Source: AWTP1-13 sp963797005
GTDB lineage: Bacteria > Pseudomonadota > Alphaproteobacteria > Rhizobiales > Hyphomicrobiaceae
NCBI GenBank assembly: GCA_963797005.1
Contig: CAWCOF010000025.1
Location: forward strand, 62,001 to 126,000
Direction: 5' to 3'
DNA length: 64,000 bases
Part shown: piece by piece, positions 27,869 to 37,053 of the stretch
How the letters are laid out: the number at the start of each line of letters is the position of its first letter
Numbering within the stretch: position 1 is the first letter of the stretch
Program-made: the position numbers and the translations under genes
Notes under the pieces: generated by a model
Seen by the model: only the letters and a program-made list of their open reading frames with translations
Told to the model about the DNA's origin: nothing
Databases searched by the model: none

Positions 27869-28405
27869 ATGCAGTTCCGGCAGACCAACCTCGCCGATGT
27901 CCGCCTCATCGACCTCGAGCCCGCCGTCGACGAGCGCGGCTTCTTCGCCCGCACGTTCTGCGAGCGCGAGTTCGGTCAGCAGGACCTGGAGACCAGTTTC
28001 GTCCAGCACAGCATCTCGTCGACCACGCGGGCCGGCTCCGTCCGCGGCATGCATTTCCAGCGCCCGCCGCACGCGGAGGTGAAGCTCATCCGCTGCATCG
28101 CCGGCGCGATCCACGACATCCTGATCGACTTGCGGCCCGGCTCGCCGACCTACCTCAAGTGGGAGGCCTACGAGCTCACCGCGCAGAACCGGCGCCAGCT
28201 CTACGTCCCGGCGGGCTTCGCGCACGGCTTCCAGACGCTCGCGCCCGACAGTGTCGTCGCCTACCTGATCTCCGCCTTCTATGCGCCCGAGGCCGCCGCC
28301 GGCTTCCGCCACGACGACCCCGCCTTCGACATACCCTGGCCGCTGCCCGTCGCCGACATCTCCGCCAAGGACCTGAGCTGGCCCGACTTCGCACCCGGTG
28401 CCTGA
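27869..28405 (+). CDS. rfbC: dTDP-4-dehydrorhamnose 3,5-epimerase
   Basis: Cupin epimerase of dTDP-L-rhamnose synthesis. The family pattern is complete: DERGFFARTFCEREF, VQHSISSTTRAGSVRGMHFQ with the catalytic His, VKLIRCIAGAIHDILIDLRPGSPTY, and the tyrosine/His segment LYVPAGFAHGFQTL. The ATG at 27869 has GGAG 6 bp upstream; 178 residues. No rfbA, rfbB or rfbD is in the window, so either the rest of the pathway is elsewhere or the enzyme acts on another dTDP-sugar. Glycan-related genes resume at 33 kb. Confidence 0.92.
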   Translation: MQFRQTNLADVRLIDLEPAVDERGFFARTFCEREFGQQDLETSFVQHSISSTTRAGSVRGMHFQRPPHAEVKLIRCIAGAIHDILIDLRPGSPTYLKWEAYELTAQNRRQLYVPAGFAHGFQTLAPDSVVAYLISAFYAPEAAAGFRHDDPAFDIPWPLPVADISAKDLSWPDFAPGA

Positions 28406-28434
28406 GGCCACCCGCCCCGGCCCGCTCTCCGGCG

Positions 28435-29154
28435 TCAGTCCGTCAACACCAGGTAATAGTTCTCGTCGAGCTGGCACCATGCCATACGCCACTCGACGAG
28501 TTGTCCGTCAAGCGCCCGAACGACCCGGTCCAGCACCGCAACCGGGGAGCCAGCCGCGATGTTCAGGGCCTCGGCAACACTTGCAGAAGCAGGGCGGATG
28601 TTGATGCGCTCCTCCGCCTTGCCGAGCAACAGCCCGTAGCTCTGCGCGACGCCGACGATGCCTTGGGCGATATCGCTCTTTTCCTCAAAGCCGGGAAACA
28701 ACAGGAAGGGCATCGAGGCTTCCACCAGCATGAAGGGGCTTTCGTCGAGAAAACGGATTCGCCTCAAGCGGTGAACCCGGTCGCCGGCCTGCAATCCCAA
28801 TCGCTCACATTCCCTTTCATTCGCGACTCCATTCGTGACCTCGGTCGACTTCACGTCGCCCACGATGCGCCGGCCATCGGGTCTATGAATATTGACGAAG
28901 CGATGGGCCAACTCGTCGGAGGAGTGGTCGTTCACGAATGTTCCGCGCCCCTGCTGGCGCGTCACCAAGCGCTCCGCTTCCAGCAGTTCCAGCGCCTTGC
29001 GCATGGTGCCGAGACTGACGCCGAACTCGCGCGCCAGTTCGCCTTCGTTGGGGATCGCGGAGCGGGGCTTCCATTCCCCTTTGGCGATGCGTTCCGCCAA
29101 CACGTTGCGTATTGTCGCATACACGGTCTGCCGATTGAGAGGCCGATCTGCCAT
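28435..29154 (-). CDS. GntR-family (HutC subfamily) transcriptional regulator
   Basis: DNA-binding winged helix-turn-helix at residues about 8-75 (VYATIRNVLAERIAKGEW, IPNEGELAREFGVSLGTMRKAL, GRGTFVN) followed by a UTRA ligand-binding domain (about 95-235: VHRLRRIRFLDESPFMLVEA, INIRPASASVAEALNI, PVAVLDRVVRALDGQLVEWR). Ligand unknown. It is convergent with rfbC and divergent from the AraC-type gene at 29350; the 195-bp spacer between the two regulators is the likely shared operator region. Length 239 residues is normal. Confidence 0.92.
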   Translation of the reverse strand: MADRPLNRQTVYATIRNVLAERIAKGEWKPRSAIPNEGELAREFGVSLGTMRKALELLEAERLVTRQQGRGTFVNDHSSDELAHRFVNIHRPDGRRIVGDVKSTEVTNGVANERECERLGLQAGDRVHRLRRIRFLDESPFMLVEASMPFLLFPGFEEKSDIAQGIVGVAQSYGLLLGKAEERINIRPASASVAEALNIAAGSPVAVLDRVVRALDGQLVEWRMAWCQLDENYYLVLTD

Positions 29155-29349
29155 TTTGAGGTACGCTCCTTATCGCGTCCGCAAAACCCCCAATTTTTGC
29201 AACTTGGTCTCCGCTCCAGGAGGCAAAATCGCTTCAAATCAAGGGATTCGCAGAAAATCGCGGGTTGGACGACTAATTGCCAATCTCCGCACGCTCGTAT
29301 ATGCGAACCGCGAACGCGCTGTACGGATTGCGAAGAGGGCCAACCAGGA

Positions 29350-30345
29350 ATGGCGACGCATCTTGCCGCAGCATCCTCGAGGAGTGCCCTTACGGGTTGG
29401 CAAACGCAAGGACGTGCCGCCGTGCACGAAGCGTTGAGATTGGCCCATCCCAACGCGCGTGCCTTCGACCTTTACGGCACCGACACGACGGCCCAATACG
29501 CGTTCGCCAAGCTGCACTTGGACGGCCTGTCGATCGCTCGCGGCCGCACGAGCGGGTATCGGTGCAGAGTGGAAACCAACGATGCCGTCAGAGTGACCTT
29601 GCCGGCCCGCGGCCGTCTGACCGTCGCCTCCGGAGGAAAGGAAACGCTAGCTCTTGCCGGCGCTTCCGGCGTGGTTTGCGTGCGCGAGGTGGTGGATCGC
29701 GATGTGCGGCCCGACTATCTCGGCTTCGCCGTCCAGATACCCAAGGATGTCCTGCTCTCGGCGGCGAGAACGCTGACAGGAGATAGCTACGAGGTGAACC
29801 AGATCGCAGATGCGATCGATTTGAGGTCTCCCATCGGAGCATCGCTCTTCAGAAATGCCGTCGCCCTCTTCACGGAGGCGGAGCGCCTGGCCGAGATGGG
29901 CCTCAGTCCGCTTGTGGCCGCGAGTGCCGGCGACCTGATCGTGAACCTGACCGCGGCTGCCGTGCTTCCGCAGCTGCGAGAGCGCCTCTCCCCGGACGCC
30001 GGAACGAGCGCCGCGGACCGGGCGCGCCAGTTCATCCACGCACATGCGGCCGAGCCCGTTCGCCTTGGCGCTCTCGCCGACGATTTGGGTGTGAGCTTGC
30101 GTGGGCTGCAGTCGGGTTTTCGCAAGCGGTTCGGATGTACGCCTTCGGAATATCTGTTCAGGCGTCGCCTGGAGCTCGCGCGGGGGCTGCTGCTCGGCGC
30201 AGAAGATGCGACCTCCGTGACGGCCGTCGCCATTGAATGCGGGTTCGTCAACGTGGGTGCGTTCGCCGCCCGCTATTTCAGGGCATTCGGGGAACGCCCT
30301 TCGGAGACGCTCAGGGGCGTCAGAGGGCGCACGCAGCCTTCATAG
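29350..30345 (+). CDS. AraC-family transcriptional regulator
   Basis: N-terminal AraC-binding-like domain (residues about 40-200; RCRVETNDAVRVTLPARGRL, LGFAVQIPKDVLLSAARTLTG) and a C-terminal AraC double helix-turn-helix (about 225-325: AEPVRLGALADDLGVSLRGL, FRKRFGCTPSEYLFRRRLELA, TAVAIECGFVNVGAFAARYF). It resembles regulators with the AraC_binding_2 domain. The ATG at 29350 is my best choice; AGGA sits too close for an ideal ribosome-binding site, so the start is uncertain. 331 residues. Divergent from the GntR gene; no target operon is obvious next to it. Confidence 0.88.
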   Translation: MATHLAAASSRSALTGWQTQGRAAVHEALRLAHPNARAFDLYGTDTTAQYAFAKLHLDGLSIARGRTSGYRCRVETNDAVRVTLPARGRLTVASGGKETLALAGASGVVCVREVVDRDVRPDYLGFAVQIPKDVLLSAARTLTGDSYEVNQIADAIDLRSPIGASLFRNAVALFTEAERLAEMGLSPLVAASAGDLIVNLTAAAVLPQLRERLSPDAGTSAADRARQFIHAHAAEPVRLGALADDLGVSLRGLQSGFRKRFGCTPSEYLFRRRLELARGLLLGAEDATSVTAVAIECGFVNVGAFAARYFRAFGERPSETLRGVRGRTQPS

Positions 30346-30675
30346 CCCTCTCTCCTCTCTGTGCCTTGCCAATATCTCTGCGCCTGCTGGCTTCGCCCCG
30401 GCACGGCTATGCGGCCTCTCGATAGACGCCTCGAGGGCGGCGCGGTGGCAGGCAGGCCCGCATCGACGGGGCGCGCAATCGGCCTGCGGCGAGGCCTTCC
30501 CGGCATGGTTTCCGAGCAGTTAAAGAGATGCGCGCAATTCAATTAAATAGCGAGTCCCGCTGGAAATTACCCATTAGTATAATCCAGATTTTTGGTTCAC
30601 GTTTTAATTCGATTTAAGCGCTGGGGCCCTATTTTCTATTCAGAACGGGCGTCGTTCTACTTGTGGGGTGGTGTC
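30346..30675 (+). promoter_or_regulatory. AT-rich upstream region of TadG paralog 2
   Basis: No gene. The first half is GC-rich and featureless. From about 30520 to 30620 the sequence becomes AT-rich (for example CAATTAAATAGC, CATTAGTATAATCC, TTTTAATTCGATTTAAG), which stands out against the surroundings and should contain the promoter of the TadG-like gene. Paralog 1 also has an AT-rich upstream block (18720-18800). Confidence 0.45.
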
Positions 30676-32295
30676 ATGTCTCGTGGGTCTTCCGGCGGCA
30701 GTCCGGTACAACAGCAAAGCTCGAATGCACGCGGCCGTTTCTTCGGCCGTTTTTTGCATGACCGGTCCGGGTCGGTTGCCATGACCTTCGGCCTGCTGGT
30801 CATTCCGCTCACCGCGTTCGTTGGCCTCGCCGTCGACTTCGGCAAGGTTTACAGCGTGAATTCTCACACGCAGTATGCCCTCGACGCAGCGGCGCTGGCT
30901 GCCGGCCGGGCTGCCCAGGTCGAGACGACCGACACGATCAACAAGGCCTCGGCGGCGGCAACCGCCTACTTCAATCAGGCCAAGCCCAAGAACGTGGTCT
31001 CGAGCTCGATCGAGTTCTCGCCGAACGCGCAGAGCACCCAGTTCACGGTGACTGCCACGTCCTGGGTCAGGACGCCCTTCCTCGGTGTGCTCAACTCGCT
31101 CTTCCATCAGGGCTCGCTAGCCGCGGCACCAGCGGGCTGCCAGGGCAACCACTACGGGTGCGTCAAGCTGAAGACCACCTCCACCGCCGAGCTCAAGGTG
31201 GGCGGCAACGGCGGGTCGAACATCGAGGTTGCCCTCATGCTCGACGTTACCGGCTCTATGTGCGACCCGTGCTCGAAGATCGAGGACCTCCAGTCGGCCG
31301 CCAAGGATCTGATCGACATCGTGGTGTGGGACGACCAGAGCCAGTATACCTCCCGGGTGGCGCTGGCGCCGTTTGCGGAAGCCGTCAATGTCGGCACGGA
31401 TCTCGCACCCCTCGTGCGCGGGACCGTGACGAACAACAACTCCACCGGATCGGGCTCGTCGGGTCCGCAAACCTTCAGCTGCTCCGACATGTCCAGCACA
31501 TCGGTGCAGCCCACCAAGAAGTGGATCAAGTATCCGAGGACCACGAACAACTGCGGCGGCAGCAGCAGCACCAACACCTGGCAGATCTCGACCAAGTGCG
31601 TGACGGAGCGCATCGGCACGGAGAAATACACCGATGCCTCGCCGACCACGGCCTTCCTCGGCAAGGGGTACTTCGGCACCAACGCGGACACGTCCTGCGG
31701 CGTTGCCAACCATTCCGACGACGAGGTGAACCTGCTCATGCCGCTGTCCAGCGACAAGACGGCGCTCAAGGCGCGTATCGACAAGCTCGAGACGGGTGGC
31801 TCCACAGCCGGACATCTCGGTACGGCCTGGGCCTGGTACCTGCTGTCGCCGAACTGGAACTCGGTGCTCTCGCAAGCCTTCGGCAGCGGCCACGCGGCAA
31901 GCCCCTACAGCGACCTGGGGGTGACCACCTCCGAGGGCATGCCCAAGCTGAAGAAGATCGCGGTGCTGATGACCGACGGCGAGTACAACATCAACTACTG
32001 CAAGGGCGTCGAGGCCAAGAACTCCGACCAGAGCCCCGACATCAACTGCAACTCCGAGAACGCCAAGTCGGCCTCGCAGGCCACGAGCCTGTGCACGGCG
32101 ATGAAGGCGACGGTGGGCGGCGGCAAGATCGAGGTGTTCGCGGTCGGCTTCCAGGTGAGTTCGACGGCCAAGACGCTCCTGAAGAACTGCGCCACCGACA
32201 CCAGCCACTACTACGATGCCACGACCGGCGACGCCCTCAAGGCCGCCTTCCGCGACATCGCGCTCAAGATCTCGACCTTGCGGCTCACAAACTGA
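30676..32295 (+). CDS. TadG-like pilus protein with von Willebrand A domain (paralog 2, intact)
   Basis: 539 residues. After a cytoplasmic Ser/Gln-rich N-terminus comes the TadE/TadG hydrophobic anchor (SVAMTFGLLVIPLTAFVGLA, about residues 31-52), NSHTQYALDAAALAAGR, then a vWA domain with the MIDAS motif MLDVTGSMCDPC, several extracytoplasmic Cys pairs (SCGV, NYCKG, INCNSEN, KNCATD), and TDGEYNIN. TadG proteins belong to Flp-pilus/Tad systems; no other tad gene is in the window. The ATG at 30676 gives the family N-terminus. The last ~150 residues are almost identical to paralog 1 at 17000-18635, while the mid-loop (CGGSSSTNTW) lacks its Gly-Tyr repeat. Confidence 0.9.
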   Translation: MSRGSSGGSPVQQQSSNARGRFFGRFLHDRSGSVAMTFGLLVIPLTAFVGLAVDFGKVYSVNSHTQYALDAAALAAGRAAQVETTDTINKASAAATAYFNQAKPKNVVSSSIEFSPNAQSTQFTVTATSWVRTPFLGVLNSLFHQGSLAAAPAGCQGNHYGCVKLKTTSTAELKVGGNGGSNIEVALMLDVTGSMCDPCSKIEDLQSAAKDLIDIVVWDDQSQYTSRVALAPFAEAVNVGTDLAPLVRGTVTNNNSTGSGSSGPQTFSCSDMSSTSVQPTKKWIKYPRTTNNCGGSSSTNTWQISTKCVTERIGTEKYTDASPTTAFLGKGYFGTNADTSCGVANHSDDEVNLLMPLSSDKTALKARIDKLETGGSTAGHLGTAWAWYLLSPNWNSVLSQAFGSGHAASPYSDLGVTTSEGMPKLKKIAVLMTDGEYNINYCKGVEAKNSDQSPDINCNSENAKSASQATSLCTAMKATVGGGKIEVFAVGFQVSSTAKTLLKNCATDTSHYYDATTGDALKAAFRDIALKISTLRLTN

Positions 32296-32567
32296 GCCGC
32301 ATCTCCGACCAACGGCGAAAATCGAGGGGCCAGCGATGGCCCCTCTCAGTTTCCGCAGCGCCGCGCCCCCCGGCCTCCTTCACGGCAATTTGATCGCGCC
32401 GCACGATTGGCAGGAGCAGGCGCCTTTCCCACTTCCTCGCCGCACGGCAGGCCTGCGATCGACCCGCCGTGGGCATCCATGCAAATGGCAGCCCAGCACG
32501 GCACCAACAGGGTTGATCAGACCGGCAATCCGCCGGCACGCCGCTGCCGTTTCGGAGTCCAATTCCC

Positions 32568-32910
32568 ATGAGGAAGGGCTTTGTTGCCATTCTCGCCGCG
32601 GCTGCATTCGCATCCGGTGCTGGCACAGCGAGCGCCAATTCGTTGATCGCCAGAGTAGAATTCGATCGGGCCGGGACCCTCGCTGATCTTCGACGACAAG
32701 TCGCAGATGCTGGTCGACGCTGCCGTCTTCACCGGCGAACTGAAGCCGGGGGCGATGATCTTCGTCGACTTCTTCGCCGACGACGACGGCTACAAGAAGA
32801 TCAACGCGGTGCGGGTCCTCACCAACAAGGAGGCGGAGGATCTGCAAGAGCAGGAGATGGCCAGAACACGCGTGCTGCCCACCAGCCTTCCGCCAACGAA
32901 GCGCGGCTGA
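32568..32910 (+). CDS. small secreted protein, frameshifted
   Basis: Signal peptide MRKGFVAILAAAAFASGAGT with ASA cleavage near residue 23, then SLIARVEFDR. The continuation (SLIFDDKSQMLVDAAVFTGE, LKPGAMIFVDFFADDDGYKK, INAVRVLTNKE) is in the next frame. Removing one G near 32669 joins them into a ~113-residue periplasmic protein. I do not recognise the family; the acidic core (DFFADDDGYK) is its most notable part. It follows TadG paralog 2 by 270 bp on the same strand. Confidence 0.6.
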
Positions 32911-32961
32911 ATACGGACCGGGCCGGTGTCTCGAGGGTAGGGACGCCGGCCCTCTCTCCTC

Positions 32962-34293
32962 TCACGTTGTTCCACGGGGCGCGGCGCCCAGCAGGCCCGC
33001 GTCGGTCAACGCCTGCGCCGCAGTCCTGACCACATGGAACGGCAGGCCGGCGCGCTCGGCGATGTCGAGCAGCGACTTGGTGCCGTCGGCCTGGTTGAGC
33101 ACCCACAGGAACGCCATGGCCCTGGCGGCCCCATCCTTGCCGCCGCCCGTCGAGGCGTAGAGCCCACGCCGTCCGAGCTGCGGCTCGCCCTTGGGCGACA
33201 GGTTGACCGGCACATAGTCGCTCTCGGCGATCTCGATCACGCGCCAGATCGCGCGCAGCGATTGGGCGAGGTGCTGCGGGGCGATGAAATCGAGGTTGTC
33301 CGCCGAGGTGTGATACTGCGGAAACGTGGCGAACCGGCTGCGCTGCAGCAGCCCGACCGGCAGATCGAAGCCCGGCGAGCAGAACTGCCGCTCGTCGTAA
33401 CCATAGGGCTCGAAGTCGATCACCTGCGGGCTCTCGAAGGCGTGGCCGAGCACGTGCGCCATGGCGCGATCGATGAAAAAGTTGCCCCTGCGGCTTCGCT
33501 TGTAGGTCGGGCCGCCGCCGTCGCCGACGCCCGCCACCACCAGCCCATGCTTGATGCGGCCGACGTTGGCTTCGTTCGCCGCAAGCCAGGCGATCGGCCC
33601 GATCGTCCCCGGTGAGAACAGGAAGCGGTAGCTGAGCCGCGTGCGAATGCCTTTCAAGTGCCGGGCAAGCATCGTCAGGAGAGCCAGCCCCGAGCAGTTG
33701 TCGTTGGCGAGCGAGGGATGGCACACGTGCGCGGTGAGCAGGAACTCGTCCTCGCTCGCCCCCCGATGCAGATACTCGCCGTAGGTCATGGCGCCGTCGG
33801 TGAGCGTGGAGTCGATCAGCACCTCGTAGTCGCCGTCCTGGAGCGCGGCGGCTTGGGCATGCGGCAGGCAGAAGCCCCAGTTCTCCGCCCAGTAGCTGGT
33901 GCGGTAGGGAATGAGATCGGGCTGATCGGGGAGCGTATGCAGGTGCTTCTCGAGCTCCTGCAGCGGCAGCGTCCGGCGCACCGGCACGCTGTAGCTCATC
34001 ACATGCAGGTTCGAGTTGGCGAAGTCGACGATCGTGTTGCCGCCGGGGTCCTTGATGTGCGCGGCGCGGATGTTCCACTCCTTCGGCACCGTCCAATCGA
34101 GCACCTTGGTGCCCGTCGCCACCTCGCGCACGTCAATGTCGACATGCCGCCGCATCAGTCCGAGCGTGGCCCGGACGCCGTCTCCGGTAATGCTGCGGCA
34201 GATCGGATAGAGCTCCGCCGCCAGCGCGTAGATCCGCTCGCCGGCCTCGGCAAAGTCGGGCTCGTCTTTGTGTTGGCCGATCGTGTCGGACAT
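32962..34293 (-). CDS. DUF4910 aminopeptidase-like protein with winged-helix C-terminus
   Basis: Protein of the DUF2172/DUF4910 family, with an M28-like peptidase fold often encoded in surface-polysaccharide clusters. Candidate metal-binding residues are in LLTAHVCHPSLANDNCSGLA, with later FEPYGYDERQFCSPGFDLPV and TFPQYHTSADNLDF. The last ~75 residues (ALAFLWVLNQADGTKSLLDIAERAG-like stretch, LPFHVVRTAAQALTDAGLL) look like a winged-helix domain. The ATG at 34293 (MSDTIGQHKDEPDF) gives 443 residues; the ORF extends upstream to 34341. Substrate unknown. First gene of the glycan-type region. Confidence 0.85.
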   Translation of the reverse strand: MSDTIGQHKDEPDFAEAGERIYALAAELYPICRSITGDGVRATLGLMRRHVDIDVREVATGTKVLDWTVPKEWNIRAAHIKDPGGNTIVDFANSNLHVMSYSVPVRRTLPLQELEKHLHTLPDQPDLIPYRTSYWAENWGFCLPHAQAAALQDGDYEVLIDSTLTDGAMTYGEYLHRGASEDEFLLTAHVCHPSLANDNCSGLALLTMLARHLKGIRTRLSYRFLFSPGTIGPIAWLAANEANVGRIKHGLVVAGVGDGGGPTYKRSRRGNFFIDRAMAHVLGHAFESPQVIDFEPYGYDERQFCSPGFDLPVGLLQRSRFATFPQYHTSADNLDFIAPQHLAQSLRAIWRVIEIAESDYVPVNLSPKGEPQLGRRGLYASTGGGKDGAARAMAFLWVLNQADGTKSLLDIAERAGLPFHVVRTAAQALTDAGLLGAAPRGTT

Positions 34294-34421
34294 GCCGCAG
34301 CCCCGGGCGCGCACGGCCCTTCTCGGTGATTCTGCTCCCACTTAGCACGCCGAAGCGGCTGCAACCATTGAAGCTGCAGGTCGTGGTTGCCGCCTCGCGT
34401 GCTCCGCCTCGAGAACCTGGC

Positions 34422-34850
34422 TCAGTTGACGCGGACGGCCTCGCCCTCGATCACCGGGCCGGCCGGCTGCTTCAGCCCGCGCTTCTCCATGTGGCGGCGC
34501 AGGAGCGCCATGTTCTTGATGTTGGCGCGGAAGAGCACGTCGAAGGCGTCACCGACGACGGGTATGGCGCCAAAGGCGGTGTCGAAGAGCGTATTGGCCG
34601 CCATGCGCGCGATCAGCCACCTGGGCGCACCGAGCTGGCGGGCTTCCCAGATCATGTAGCTCGAGACGAGCCCGGAGAGCAGGTCACCGGCCACCGGCAC
34701 CAGGCCGATGATGGCATCGAGGCCCAGGCGGATGTTGGTGCCCGGCAGCGTGAACGCGCCATCCATCAGGCGCGCCAGCGCCTCGAGCCGGGCCACCGAC
34801 TGCTCCGCATTGCGAGACGGCATGCGCTGATAGCTTGCGTTCATCCCCAC
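34422..34850 (-). CDS. DUF4112 domain-containing protein
   Basis: 142-residue protein with the DUF4112 signature: LARLMDGAFTLPGTNIRLGL, DAIIGLVPVAGDLLSGLVSS, and FDTAFGAIPVVGDAFDVLFR near the end. Two amphipathic or hydrophobic segments carry the repeated G-xx-PVxGD motif, suggesting membrane association. Function is not known for the family. It lies between the DUF4910 gene and gtrA on the same strand, but DUF4112 genes occur in many contexts, so no functional link is claimed. Confidence 0.85.
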   Translation of the reverse strand: MGMNASYQRMPSRNAEQSVARLEALARLMDGAFTLPGTNIRLGLDAIIGLVPVAGDLLSGLVSSYMIWEARQLGAPRWLIARMAANTLFDTAFGAIPVVGDAFDVLFRANIKNMALLRRHMEKRGLKQPAGPVIEGEAVRVN

Positions 34851-34904
34851 GCAACATGGTGAACGCGGCCCCCGCAGGCAAGTGTCTTGTGGCCGTTGCC
34901 TGGC

Positions 34905-35318
34905 TCAGCGGAAAACGACGAGGCGCGCGGAAAGGAAATTCCACACGAGCGCAACGCCGCTCGCGACGATCTGCGCCAGGATGTAGTGCGCGCCCCACCC
35001 TGTGAGCAGCGCCATGATGCCCGCGTTGAGCAGCAGTCCTACCGACACCGCGGCATAGTACTTGAGCAGCCCCGGGCCGAATGCGTGCTCCGCGTCGAAG
35101 GTGTAGCGCCGGTTGAGCACGTAGCTCAGCAACACCGCCGTCACAAAGCCAGCCGACGTCGCCAGCACGGGATGGACGGCAAAGGCTTCGACCAGCGCAA
35201 CCAGGATCGCGTAGTGCACGGCGGTGGTCGCGACGCCGACAGCGAGGAACCGCGAGAATTGCCGGGCGAGAACGTCGAGCCCGGTACGTCGGGCGAAGGA
35301 AAGCTGCTGGTCGGTCAT
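34905..35318 (-). CDS. GtrA family membrane protein
   Basis: Four-helix membrane protein of the GtrA/DPMS-associated family, thought to help translocate polyprenyl-phosphate-linked sugars across the inner membrane. Signatures: QFSRFLAVGVATTAVHYAIL, SAGFVTAVLLSYVLNRRYTF, a third helix LLLNAGIMALLTGWGAHYIL and the terminal VALVWNFLSARLVVFR. The ATG at 35318 gives 137 residues. Its usual partner, a GtrB-like GT2 glycosyltransferase, is present 3.7 kb away at 39007-40000. Confidence 0.9.
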   Translation of the reverse strand: MTDQQLSFARRTGLDVLARQFSRFLAVGVATTAVHYAILVALVEAFAVHPVLATSAGFVTAVLLSYVLNRRYTFDAEHAFGPGLLKYYAAVSVGLLLNAGIMALLTGWGAHYILAQIVASGVALVWNFLSARLVVFR

Positions 35319-35400
35319 CGTCGGCCGCACTACACCTTGGCCGCCGCCCAGGCAATGCCTCGGATGCACGGCTTGCCAATGGACTGCACGATCATCACAC

Positions 35401-35550
35401 TAGAGCAGGATCGCTTCGGATGGCATCGCCTTGCCTCGATCGCGACGTTTCGGCCGAAGCGTAAATCCTGCTCTTTTCAATATGTTGAGAGCAAGATTCA
35501 CGTTTCATGATCGAAGCAAAGTGCTTCGATCAGAAACGATCTTGCTCTAG
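35401..35550. repeat. C-family long palindromic repeat, copy 2
   Basis: Nearly identical to 13537-13684: two hairpins, starting TAGAGCAGGATCGCTTCGG and ending GATCTTGCTCTAG. It is preceded by a remnant CGATCATCACAC, as if an A-family end were fused to it. Lies between gtrA and the epimerase gene. Confidence 0.9.
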
Positions 35551-35595
35551 GCTCGAAGGACGGTCAGGCGCGTCCGTGATCGCAGCTGAGGGTTT

Positions 35596-37053
35596 ATGGC
35601 GGGGTCCGTTTTCGTCACAGGTGCTGGAGGGTTCATCGGGCAAATCCTCGTGCGCCGCCTGTCCGCAACCCCCGGCGGCGCCATCAAGGTCCTGATGCGC
35701 CGGCGGGCTCCGCCGGAGGTCCTGGGTCAGGGCGCGTCGCAGCCGCGGCAGGTGAACGGCGACCTTCTGAACCCTGACAGCTATCGTGCCGAGCTTGCCG
35801 GCTGCGACACGGTCGTCCATCTGGCGGCCGTCACGGGCCGCGCCCCACCCGCCGAATACGAGCGCGTCAACGTGGAGGGGACACGGGTCCTGCTCGAGGC
35901 GTGCAAGGCGGCCGGCGTGCGGCGCTTCCTCTACGTGAGCACGATCGCGGCGGGCTACCCGGACCAGCGCTACTACACGTACGCCAAGACCAAGGCCCGG
36001 GCCGAGCAGCTCGTCCGCGAAAGCGGGCTCGCCTATGCGATTCTTCGCCCGACCTTGGTCCTTGGAGAGAACTCGCCTATCTGGCACACGCTTCTCAAGA
36101 TAGCCAAGCTGCCCGTGATCCCGCTGCCGCAGGCGAGCCGGCCCGTGAACGTCCAGCCGATCCACGCCGACGACGTCGCCCGCGGCATCGCGTTGCTGCT
36201 GGACCGCGGCCGTTTCGACGGCGAGGTGCTGGACCTCGGCGGACCGCGGCCGCTGCCGTTCGCCGAGTTCCTCGGGCTCGTGCAGGTCGCGCTGCGCGGG
36301 GAAGCCGGGCGGATCGTGCGCGTGCCGCTTTGGCCGGTCCGCACCATGCTCGCCCTGATGGAGCCTGCGTTGCGGCCGCTGATGCCGGTGACCGCGGGCC
36401 AGCTCGCGCTGTTTGCCAACGACAGCACGGCGGCGGAGAATTGGCTGCTCGACGCGCTGCGGCCGGAGATGCCGAGCACCGAGGCCATGATCGAGGCTCT
36501 GGTCGAGGCCGAGGACGCGGGCCCCGAGGGGAGCGGACCGATCAGCGCGTCCCCGAGGCGCAAGGGCCGCACCATGTCGGTGGGATCGAGGCGAGTGCTC
36601 GAGGAGGAGTGCCGCACCTTCGCGGCCTATCTCCTCGGCACCCAGCCCGGCGCCTACGTGCGCGAGCAGTACGTAAGGGCGGCATACGCACACGACCTTG
36701 CCTTCGACAATGACTTTACCCGCTTCGACCGGATCACCCTGGCGCTTGCCCGCAAGGGACGCCTGTTCGCGCGTCCCGCGGACGCCTACTGCGCGTTCTT
36801 TCACCCGCGCGGGGCGCTGCGGCGCAAGCTGATCGTGCTGGCCGCGATCCTGGAGCATGTCGCACCGACGAGCGAGGCCTTCGACCGCACCTCGCCGCGG
36901 CCGGCCGCTCTCGCGGTGTTGTCGCTCGTTGCATACTCGTCCATCTTCGCGGCGTCGCTGCTGCTGGGGGCCGTCATCCTGGCACCGGCGAGCGTGTTCT
37001 GTTGGGTCGCCGACGCGCTCGACGCCCGGCAGCGTCCACGCGAGGCCGGCTGA
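35596..37053 (+). CDS. NAD-dependent epimerase/dehydratase fused to an unknown C-terminal domain
   Basis: Residues 1-310 are an extended SDR (nucleotide-sugar epimerase type): Rossmann motif VTGAGGFIG at residues 7-15, VVHLAAVTG, and the catalytic-like YVSTIAAGYP followed by YYTYAKTKARAE (YxxxK). Residues about 325-485 (from MSVGSRRVLEEECRTFAAYL) do not resemble an SDR; they carry YVREQYVRAAYAHDL and a C-terminal hydrophobic segment (LVAYSSIFAASLLLGAVILA). An in-frame ATG before SVGSRR would allow a separate protein, but there is no stop between the parts. The stop codon is followed immediately by the GTG of the GMC gene, so the two are translationally coupled. Confidence 0.78.
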   Translation: MAGSVFVTGAGGFIGQILVRRLSATPGGAIKVLMRRRAPPEVLGQGASQPRQVNGDLLNPDSYRAELAGCDTVVHLAAVTGRAPPAEYERVNVEGTRVLLEACKAAGVRRFLYVSTIAAGYPDQRYYTYAKTKARAEQLVRESGLAYAILRPTLVLGENSPIWHTLLKIAKLPVIPLPQASRPVNVQPIHADDVARGIALLLDRGRFDGEVLDLGGPRPLPFAEFLGLVQVALRGEAGRIVRVPLWPVRTMLALMEPALRPLMPVTAGQLALFANDSTAAENWLLDALRPEMPSTEAMIEALVEAEDAGPEGSGPISASPRRKGRTMSVGSRRVLEEECRTFAAYLLGTQPGAYVREQYVRAAYAHDLAFDNDFTRFDRITLALARKGRLFARPADAYCAFFHPRGALRRKLIVLAAILEHVAPTSEAFDRTSPRPAALAVLSLVAYSSIFAASLLLGAVILAPASVFCWVADALDARQRPREAG

